Assembly: GCF_000003605.2 (NCBI RefSeq)
Contig: NW_003132877.1
Coordinates: 89,030 to 113,442 of the forward strand
Source: Saccoglossus kowalevskii
Lineage: Eukaryota > Hemichordata > Enteropneusta > Harrimaniidae
Reading direction: 5' to 3'
Length of the DNA stretch: 24,413 nt
A program made the translations under genes and the position numbers. Below are positions 16,777-24,413 of this stretch, one piece after another (position 1 is the stretch's first letter; each line of letters opens with the position of its first letter). The notes below the pieces were generated by a model, which worked only from the letters and a program-made list of their open reading frames with translations, was not told the DNA's origin and did no database searches.

Positions 16777-18489
16777 TTACTGTACGCGATGTTCAAGCCA
16801 GTCTTCATTCAAATTCAGTCTAGCAAACACATCCCGGGACATGCTCTTCTGATCTATTTTGCCGCTTGGGAGTTCCGGAAAATCATCAAAGATCATTACA
16901 TGTTTTGGTATACAATTGTATGTATCATTATTACGAATGTAGAAATCCTTTAGCTCGTCGCAGGAGGAGGATGTAGCTTCTTCAATCAAGCAAACGCAAG
17001 CACAGAAGTCTTCTTGGAATTCGTCATCTGGTACTGGCACTATGCAAGCGGCCTTGACATTGGGATGACTTAAAATATAGTCCAAAAGAATGGCATAGTA
17101 CATCGTATTTCCTCCTTTCACGATGACATCTTCTGTTTTTCCAACAATAGTTATATAACCGTTGCTGTTTATCTTAGCTATATCACCTGGTTTATACCAC
17201 CCATCAATGCTCTTAGCTTTCTTCGTCTTTTCTTCATCTTGAATATATGAGCGAAATATGAAATTGCTGCGGATAAGTAGCTCACCCAGTGTGTTGAATG
17301 GTACCATTCTACCATTTTCATTCACTATTTTAACTTCGGTGTGACCAAGTGGGCGCCCGACTGTATCAATAACTTCTTTTTCCTTCAATGTGACATATCT
17401 CCCACTTGTGCATAAGGTCTCAGATGACCCATAAATAATTAACACCCTGGCTTGGAATAGTGTGCTTATATTCTTGATAAAGTCTGGTGCGAGTGTGGTG
17501 CCACCAGTCAGAATAGAATGAAGAGATGAGTAATCATATTGATCTATGTTGTCATGATGTAGAAGGTTATAGAGACTTCGATAACCGGAAAACAATACAG
17601 TGCAACGTTCATCCTGTATAGCAGTCATTGTATCTCGCACGTTTGCACCAGGGGAAATAATAACTGATGTCATTCCAAGTATTACAGGGACAATGTGTGC
17701 TATTTCTGAATTGCAATGGGACAGTGATGGATTAGCAGACAGTAGGATGTCATCCGTCGTCCATCCAAATCTATCTGCGCTCATTATGTAAACGTTGTGA
17801 TTTGCTAAATATGTATGGAGTGTGCCCTTTGATGGCCCAGTGGTCCCGGAAGTATAGAAAACGGTATAGAGGTCACCAAACTCGACCATTTTGCGGGTTT
17901 CTTCCAGTAGCTTTTGACCACCTTCAGGATCCACGTCGCCTAATTTCATGATCTGGTCTATAGATTTCCACCTGCCTTGAGCTGCCGAAACGTTAGTGAT
18001 TATCTGTTGAAGTTTCAATTCCTTTGTTTGCAGTATTCCAGAACCTGATTTTTTCAAATCCGGTATGATTTGCTCCAAACGCTTGTATACATCACCATCA
18101 GTAGTACCAATAACCAGAGCAACGCACTCACTTTTTAACATACTGTTTTTCAGCTTATCATTTGGCAACGCGATGTGAAATCGTGCCAGTATCACGCCAA
18201 TCGTTGCAGCAGCCATCTGCACCAATATATATTCAGGTGCACATGATGACAAAATACCCAAAGTGTCACCTCGTTTTAATCCAACACATAGAAACCCAGT
18301 GGCTAATGCATTCACTTGCCTATGCAAATCTGCAAATGTTAGTCGTATCTTTTCTACCGGAAAGATATAGGCCTCTTTATGTGGCGTTTTTCTTGCGAAC
18401 AAATCAAGCATGTCTCCAGTTGTAGCTGCTACTAGAGGAACACTGGATGTTGAGTGATAATAACTCTTGTTCATTGCTATATTCATCAT
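16777..18489 (-). CDS. Acyl-CoA synthetase, ACSF2-like, intronless (570 aa)
   Basis: An ANL-superfamily adenylating enzyme. The family joins a fatty acid to CoA through an acyl-AMP intermediate. The N-terminus (NKSYYHST, then TGDMLDLFARKTPHKEA and RLTFADL) resembles ACSF2, the mitochondrial medium-chain type. Motifs: P-loop YTSGTTGPSKG at residues 212-222, YGSSET at 353-358, GWYKPGD at 430-436 (Asp436), GKTEDVIVKGG at 450-460, and PSGKI with the catalytic Lys544. Length is normal. Substitutions from consensus are Pro to Ser at 220, Thr to Ser at 356, Thr to Pro at 434 and Arg to Lys at 451. GGENIYPAEIE-like residues become GGNTMYYAILLD. No presequence of the usual length is visible: in-frame sequence upstream has no Met before a TAA. 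The single exon in a spliced genome suggests a retrocopy or an exon-poor tandem family member. The frame is intact, so selection is likely, but activity and substrate are uncertain. Confidence 0.92.
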   Translation of the reverse strand: MMNIAMNKSYYHSTSSVPLVAATTGDMLDLFARKTPHKEAYIFPVEKIRLTFADLHRQVNALATGFLCVGLKRGDTLGILSSCAPEYILVQMAAATIGVILARFHIALPNDKLKNSMLKSECVALVIGTTDGDVYKRLEQIIPDLKKSGSGILQTKELKLQQIITNVSAAQGRWKSIDQIMKLGDVDPEGGQKLLEETRKMVEFGDLYTVFYTSGTTGPSKGTLHTYLANHNVYIMSADRFGWTTDDILLSANPSLSHCNSEIAHIVPVILGMTSVIISPGANVRDTMTAIQDERCTVLFSGYRSLYNLLHHDNIDQYDYSSLHSILTGGTTLAPDFIKNISTLFQARVLIIYGSSETLCTSGRYVTLKEKEVIDTVGRPLGHTEVKIVNENGRMVPFNTLGELLIRSNFIFRSYIQDEEKTKKAKSIDGWYKPGDIAKINSNGYITIVGKTEDVIVKGGNTMYYAILLDYILSHPNVKAACIVPVPDDEFQEDFCACVCLIEEATSSSCDELKDFYIRNNDTYNCIPKHVMIFDDFPELPSGKIDQKSMSRDVFARLNLNEDWLEHRVQ

Positions 18490-19029
18490 GCTATTGCTCG
18501 GTAAACACTGTAGATAAATATGAAGTAATACGTGGTCTGTATAATCGCACTGTTATTAATTAAATTAAATTAATTAATTACGACATTTATTCAGAGATCA
18601 TTGAAGTCAGGCAATGAAATATAATGTAAAAGAAAAAGAAACGTCATCAGAATCAACGACAATGAGTCACCAACAAACAGACAAAATGGAGTACCCGTTC
18701 TATTTAGATGTATTTACTTCAAAATAGCTGAGAAGTTATGTTATGTATTGAAATATCATATGATGTTTGTACTTACCTTTAGTGAAAATATTCAAATATT
18801 ACGGTACAGTATGAATTTTCTGTTTGTGAACATCCAGCCAGGACAAGATAATACAGATTATACAAAAATAGATTTGTATTAACATATTATTCCACATTTG
18901 CTTATTATAATATGACCTTAAAATAATGAAATGCTAATAAAATGTAGTAAACTACCTCGTTATAACAATTACTGGCAAGAAAGTTGTTGTTGGTGCTTGG
19001 AATATGTTTATGTCATGGTAGCTGAGATT
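18490..19029. other. 5' flank of the synthetase gene
   Basis: On the minus strand TTATCTACAG ends about 21 bases before the first ATG, a possible acceptor for an upstream 5' exon. The in-frame sequence between this point and the upstream TAA has no ATG, so the start at 18489 stands. A TAAAT/TAATTAATT low-complexity tract lies at about 18556-18580. No other gene is seen. Confidence 0.4.
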
Positions 19030-19225
19030 GTCAAATACTGTAAAAGGATAAATTATTCACTGGGTTTTAATTTTGCTTATTTCGCGGACTGGAAAATGCG
19101 CTAAATTAAAGTTCAGTGTATATATAAAATTGAGCATAGAATATTAAAACCGTGACTTTGGAATCCACTGAGTATGCGTGAAATGGTAATTCAGTGAAAT
19201 GTAAACCCAGTGAAAATTAGCCATT
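19030..19225. mobile_element. Diverged MITE-like palindromic repeat
   Basis: It begins TACTGTAAAAGGATAAATT. It then carries CACTGGGTTTTAATTTTGC, TTATTTCGCGG, GAAAATGCGC and AATTAAAGTTCAGTG, in which the first and last phrases are imperfect inverted repeats. A further CCCAGTGAAAATTAG follows at about 19206. Sequences of this style (TACTGTAAA start, TTTCGCGG core) are, as far as I recall, widespread small nonautonomous repeats in marine invertebrate genomes. This copy is degraded and its ends are uncertain. Confidence 0.4.
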
Positions 19226-20990
19226 CTAAAGTCAGGGATGTAATATTGCCATATTCTGAATAAATGCTGGTATTTTAGTGCGCAGGGCAATTGTGCATGT
19301 TAGCCATCATCCAGTGCGTTCTAGTGAGCGCCCCAAGAGAAACAAAAATAGCTCATTGCCTAGTAAACCAGGTTCTATATGGGTGCCGAGTACGATTTTA
19401 AAAAAAAATATGCGGAGTTGCGAAAGACCATTTTTATATTATATGAAGGGTGCAAAACAGAATGATACATAATAAATGTTTTAAAATATTGTTGATACTT
19501 GTTGATATTCCATGTCAACACATCGTCTTTCAAATGAAATGCTGAATAGAAAATTAAAAAAATATCTACTTATAATGTTCAATTGCTAGCTAGTAAATTA
19601 AAAACTTAAATTATCATGCATAATACAATGAATATTAACAAAAAACATAACTCGTTCCTGTATGGAATATATTATGTAATGGTGGAGGTGATTATGTAAC
19701 AAAAGCCGGAGCAGATTGTCAGAATAATCTGGCTAAATATGGTATTTTAGAGCGCATAGCATTTTGTAATTGTATGGTAATTGTAACACCCAGAAGCACC
19801 AATATATACCTCAGTATGTTCATTGTTTGGAATTCGCTCAATTATATTTACTCTAGGCTTCTCACTCGTCTTTTTGCTTGCATGAGAATTTATAATAATG
19901 GTTCTTGTTTGGTGTTAACAAAACTTAAGAGTTAAATTCTAATGAATATTCTGTATGACAAGGTACCCCGCAAGACAAGAATACAGCGCCATAGTGTACA
20001 ATGTAATGAAAAACCGATGATAACATATTATATGCATAAATTCCAGTCGTTTTACTCATTTGCAAAAAATTCGAGTCGTTTTTACCCATTTTATAGGCGT
20101 TTTAGACTCAATTTTCATTCTGCCTATGAGAAATGTGCTACACACGTTTCATTTGCTATGGGGAAATTAATCACTCCCACACTTAGGAAAGAAATTCTTG
20201 ACCAAGGATTTGGTTTTCTTGCACTCTCTGAGGCGTTTTTATTTTCTACTGATATACACGTTTCTGCTTATGACGGGGATCATTTTCTCGTGAAGGGATT
20301 AGGAAATTAATATTTGTATATGACACGAGAAATCATATGTTCTGAAACACACTGTTTAGTTCGTGAACTAGCCTTTCGTCTCCCAAACAATGTTTGTGAA
20401 ATATTAGGGCATACATTTTTATTTTTATTCACATGACACTGCTGGTTATTCATTGCCATTTAATTTATAAACTTGCTTGTGATGAAATTATATGTTAGTC
20501 ATGGGTAAATATTTACTCTTCTCTTGACAAATGTTAGTGTATACGTAGTGAATATCACACAATATAACGAGATGTTAATTACTTAATTGTTAATATATAC
20601 AATGCATTCGTGAAGTACTTGTGTCCCATGTTAATCCATCTCTCCCGTGAATTTGCTTTTTCACCAATCTTCTCAATATTTAGTTGATCACTTGCGAAAG
20701 ACAGTGGGTGAAAATCGTACACAATTTTATTGAAAAAAATACATCTTTCTAATTTCTGTAATTCAATTTTTCATTGTGTTCCAACTCACCAAATATTTGT
20801 TCAAGCATTGTGTATGAAATGCAGTATAAAGAAGCCAATAGTAGTTACCTGACATTATTGTATGATCAAAGTTCTCTAAAATAAGACCGTATCTTGTATG
20901 TGTATGCATTGTTGATATGTTTTTTTTCTCAGTATTATCATGAAATGATATTTTTACTTTTAGATTTGAACAATACAATTAAAATGAAAC
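19226..20990. other. Stretch with only weak open frames
   Basis: Two frames deserve mention. 19278-19472 reads SERPKRNKNSS and follows a possible acceptor TATTTTAG. 19942-20310 has 122 codons starting ATG, with no recognised domain, rich in Phe, Tyr and Arg. By the expected stop frequency at this base composition, one frame of about 120 codons in the window is unremarkable. I see no conserved motif in either. Confidence 0.35.
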
Positions 20991-21003
20991 TTAATCAATT
21001 AAC

Positions 21004-21021
21004 TTATTTATTGTTTTATTA
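21004..21021 (-). terminator. Pair of polyadenylation signals
   Basis: The minus strand reads AATAAAACAATAAATAAG. These two overlapping-spaced AATAAA hexamers lie about 145 bases beyond the stop codon of the tentative minus-strand gene at 21162. The position supports a real 3' end there. Confidence 0.4.
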
Positions 21022-21161
21022 CGTAATGCATACAGTTTGATTTTCGTTAAATATATGGGTTTATGCAATGATATCATATACAAACATTCATTATGACCTC
21101 ATTACATTTAACTCTTATTTCATGCATAATATATGAATAATATGAATAATGTAAATTAAAC

Positions 21162-21240
21162 CTACTTGTTTCTTTCAACTGGCATAATAGCACTGAATGC
21201 TGCTCTTTCCAATATGGCATCAACTTGACCAATTATATCA
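21162..21240 (-). CDS. Candidate last exon of a small minus-strand gene
   Basis: On the minus strand, acceptor CTTTTCCCAG is followed by DIIGQVDAILERAAFSAI, MPVERNK and TAG (21164-21162). The exon enters in phase 2, exactly the phase in which the exon at 23539-23387 ends. Downstream AATAAA signals fit. The composition is unlike the surrounding AT-rich noncoding DNA. I do not recognise the protein. The exon is short, so the call rests on splice sites, phase and the 3' signals together. Confidence 0.4.
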
Positions 21241-23386
21241 CTGGGAAAAGATTACATAGCAAATTATAATATGATTTTCTCTAAAGATTTGTCTTCAAAC
21301 GGGTTTAACAAATAGTTTTTAGTTAAAGCAGAAGATGATTTTTGTCAATGTCACATCAAGTAATAAATAGTATTGTATTAATGCTTAACATTTTTAGTGT
21401 TTGTTAAAATTGCTAATCTCAATTGCTACAACATCAAAATCATGATGTTACCTTCTTTGTTCTTAATGAAAAGAGGTAAATAATTTACAATTGATCTCTA
21501 ATGTAACATGGTCAACTATAACAAGCTGGTACGATGGTACAAATAAAAAGGAGATGTTTAATACAATAAATAGGGCTGCATTTAGCTTAATTATTTATGT
21601 TATTTAAACATTATTACTATATATTTTTACATATAGACTGGTAGGTGGTTTACTACGCAATTTTAGGTCATACGCTTTTTAACACAACTAATCAAACGTA
21701 TCCTAATTAACTCCCTCAATGACAAACATTCGAAAATCATCAGACTTGTATAATAACATGATTTTAGCTTTTACTTTCAAATTGATATCCATATCATGAA
21801 GAATCGTGCATATATTTAACAATAATTTAAAAATAATTTCCAAAAAGTTATTACGCCATGCCCTATGGCTTCTTAAATAATTTACAAATCATCTATGGTG
21901 CAATTAATTTACTGGCATCATATCCGGCTTACTATATACATTAACACATTATTAATATCAATGAAAAATGTATGTATACTTTCAGTCTTCCTGATTACCT
22001 GTCACCCTAGGTAGAGACCAGCTACAATGTTTGGAACCATCACTAGTATACTGAATTATATTAGTGCTGATATGCTAATAATATAAATAATACCCAAGGG
22101 CGGCAGGCAAAATATTTTGTACTACTATACGTGAGAAAACAATTAATATATGAATATTTTCCTTCTCGACTAAAATCAATTATTAGTAACTTCGCAGTGA
22201 AAAATGTAAAAAAAAAACACTAATATACGTTATGCTGTAGTGTTTTGATTTAAATGTGGAACATATATTGCGTTTGCTCTTTGATTGCACTAGGAGTTTC
22301 ATAATAAATATACGGGATATGACTTGATGTGAATTTTTCGTTCAGTGCTCGTATCATAGTTTACGTGTACCATTGCATTATTGTGCACGTTAGTCGTTTA
22401 TAAAACAAGGATAAGTTATTTAAAAACAAAAACTCAATAAAAGGGCTCAATATCGAATATCAATTGCAAAATCCAAAAACTTTGACAATCATCACTGTGC
22501 GACCACTCTTCATGACTAGTTGAGTACATGCGGTTATGTGAATAAATAAAGTCAGTTCGTTGACGGAAGAAATATTATTACCGGCGATGAAAAAGATATA
22601 CCGTTGCAGTACCATAGCTAATGATTCATTGTTAACAACACACTCATCCAGCTAACTCAAAAATTAATTTATTTTGAACAATGTGTGTATACCGCTGACG
22701 CCAGGGTGTGAGCACTTGGAAAGAATAGGCTCGATCAAGAAAAGTTTTCAGTATGTACATGACAAATTTAGTTTATTTCTGTATTTCATAAGATTTGTTT
22801 AAAACCAGCACAAACAAGCTACACCCCATTTTAAACTACAATACAAGATTTGGTTATTTTGATTTCAAACGTCTTCTACAACCATAAACTTGACTATTTT
22901 TTTACGATATTCATGTACGTCGCTAATAAAACTCATGTTTTTCTCTATTTGTTTATATGTTATATATTTCACTAATATCTAGTTACCCGTGGAAACCAGT
23001 GTGTGTAACTGGGAAACTTACATTTGTATTATTCCACAAATTTTCCAAAGCAAATGTGTCTCTGATATAACACATGTTAACACACTTGTCTAATGTCCTT
23101 GGACGACATACACACACATATACATTAAAATAGATGTGTTACCCTTCCAGATATTTAGATGCAAATTGACACTTACGTCATGCGTACAACAGCTACTTTT
23201 ATATTGACATTTACCTTGACTGGTGTTACTCACTCTGACAACCACTGTCACCGATACAGTTCGCAAATCTCTATAAATTCACAAAAAGAATCAATTTGGG
23301 TCGTTTAACACATGTTGGTGCATATAATCTTACTCTCTAAAACACGTACCCGGGGATCCGTTATTGTTAAACAAATTAATGCCTAC
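21241..23386 (-). other. Presumed intron of the minus-strand gene
   Basis: 2146 bases between a donor GTAGGC and an acceptor TTTTCCCAG on the minus strand. I see no further exon in it on either strand, though a short phase-2 exon could be hidden in sequence this AT-rich. Confidence 0.3.
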
Positions 23387-23539
23387 CTGATTAAGTATTC
23401 CAGAGTGAAGCGTGTCACGGAATTGTGTACAAACCGGCACAGTGCCAACGGCCACATCAAGGCGAAAAGGTCAAACATTGTCTGAAACAAATACAGTGGT
23501 GGCGCTTTGCAAATTCGTACCTTGTCCCACGGTTCTACT
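23387..23539 (-). CDS. Candidate internal exon with a hydrophobic segment
   Basis: On the minus strand, acceptor GTTTGTGCAG follows a TG-rich tract, and CAG|GTAGGC is a good donor. The exon is 153 bases, phase 2 to 2, and reads VEPWDKVRICKAPPLYLF, then QTMFDLFALMWPLALCRFVH, then NSVTRFTLEYLI. The middle is hydrophobic enough for a membrane segment. An alternative acceptor (TTTGTTTCAG) would start the exon at 23481 just before an ATG, making it a first coding exon. The frame is open up to 23601. The product is not recognised. Confidence 0.4.
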
Positions 23540-23979
23540 CTGCACAAACACACACAGACTAGACCAGATACAGCAGATTCAATAGATTTGTATTGTCGCA
23601 CAAATATTAAATTATCCAGATTGTAGAAGCATTTTTTTTAAAGTTATATTTATGGTAACATGTAGTTGCTTCAATAAGTATCGCAAGATACCCGCCTTGC
23701 CAATAGCCGATTCTATTTTTCAACATTCTATAGTTCTCCGTTCGATGATCGATAATACATTATATGACATAATGAATATTCAATGAATTAAGATTATGTT
23801 GTCAGTGAACGTTTTTACGTATGACCTAGATTAGATTTATTTTGCACGATCCCAAATCAGAATGTAAATATACCAAGATTTTTTGAAGTGAATTCAAATA
23901 ATAATATGGATACCAATCAAGTGTGAAGTGTATGCATAGCAAGCAAGCCTGACCATTTGCCGACAGAGCGTATGTTTAC

Positions 23980-24015
23980 TGGTAGAATATCCCGGTTTGC
24001 AATTCACTGAACGAA
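23980..24015 (-). CDS. Possible 36-base microexon
   Basis: The minus strand has a strong pyrimidine-rich acceptor (TGTCCTTTCCTTTAG), 36 bases reading SFSELQTGIFY, and a donor CCA|GTAAAC. It is phase 2 to 2 and so joins in frame to the exon at 23539. Such a short exon can easily be a coincidence. Confidence 0.2.
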
Positions 24016-24413
24016 CTAAAGGAAAGGACAATTTTGGTTACGTAATAGCGTTGGTCATAGTTTCCATTTCGACACTATAATAATAATTTATTGGAATGCG
24101 GACGACTATATCGTTTCACATAACTACGTCTTACGTTTTATTCTGTCTCATTAGCATCAATTTATGCACCCAAACCTAACTATTCTACACATATTAGACA
24201 ATGTGATTGCTACCAAGAATTTTTATTATGGTGACTGTAAGAATATTTGGGGAGGGAGATCTAATTACATACAAAAAATGTCACTGGGAATATGGCAAGA
24301 GAAATCAAACGAAAACACGTTTAATCACCTTTTCTATCTTTAAGTAATTTTTGCCCGCTTATTTTCAATCCACGGCAATTCAATCATAGTTTTAGCTGTT
24401 CACCTATATGCTT
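24016..24413. other. Window end, nothing recognised
   Basis: AT-rich sequence. If the minus-strand gene is real, its 5' exons lie here or beyond the window, but I could not identify one. Confidence 0.35.

Noticed and set aside
17600-18425. Plus-strand frames of 63 and 87 codons
   Set aside because: They lie fully antisense to the well-supported acyl-CoA synthetase and show no motif.
19942-20310. 122-codon ATG frame as a gene
   Set aside because: No domain, no splice or promoter context. A frame of about this length is expected once by chance in a window of this size and composition.
18490-23387. Joining the exon at 23387 as the 5' exon of the synthetase gene
   Set aside because: It ends in phase 2, while the possible acceptor before the synthetase start would then give an early stop. 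The phase fits the exon at 21240 instead.

Overview
The window is AT-rich eukaryotic DNA (roughly one third G+C by eye) from an invertebrate animal. The grounds are spliced genes with GT..AG introns, phase-1 extracellular domain exons (WSC, CUB, sushi), a decayed non-LTR retrotransposon, microsatellites and long gene-poor stretches. The WSC-CUB combination and the sushi expansion would fit a marine invertebrate, perhaps a deuterostome, but I cannot name the species. Nothing bacterial is present (no operons, CRISPR or Shine-Dalgarno sites).

Left part, plus strand (1-4245): the 3' end of a multi-exon type I membrane protein gene. In order it shows half a WSC domain, the second half of a CUB domain, one divergent sushi/CCP exon, then a 2-kb cluster of closely related sushi exons in every state from intact to relict. 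A Ser/Thr/Asn-rich stalk exon with a transmembrane segment and a tyrosine-motif cytoplasmic exon close the gene. Part of the cluster is a 922-bp tandem duplication. By splice sites and reading frame only the first sushi exon and exons B1 and B2 are clean. All intact sushi exons are phase 1-1, so broken ones can be skipped without a frame change.

Middle (4246-16776): gene-poor. It holds a pair of homologous ~1-kb blocks about 7 kb apart (7862-8790 and 14832-16035), each beginning behind a good splice acceptor. It also holds a ~75-bp tandem repeat array split by a dead LINE (about 9795-12359, endonuclease and reverse transcriptase remnants, AAAT tail), and a transcript-like unit at 14165-14800.

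Right part, minus strand: an intact, intronless 570-codon acyl-CoA synthetase of the ACSF2 type (16777-18489) with several altered core-motif residues. Further right is a tentative minus-strand gene of short phase-2 exons (24015-23980, 23539-23387, 21240-21162) ending in a stop followed by two AATAAA signals. The remainder (18490-21000, the 21241-23386 intron, 24016-24413) shows no convincing genes, apart from a diverged palindromic MITE-like repeat at about 19030-19225.

The genes show no obvious shared pathway. The receptor is a cell-surface protein and the synthetase is a metabolic enzyme.
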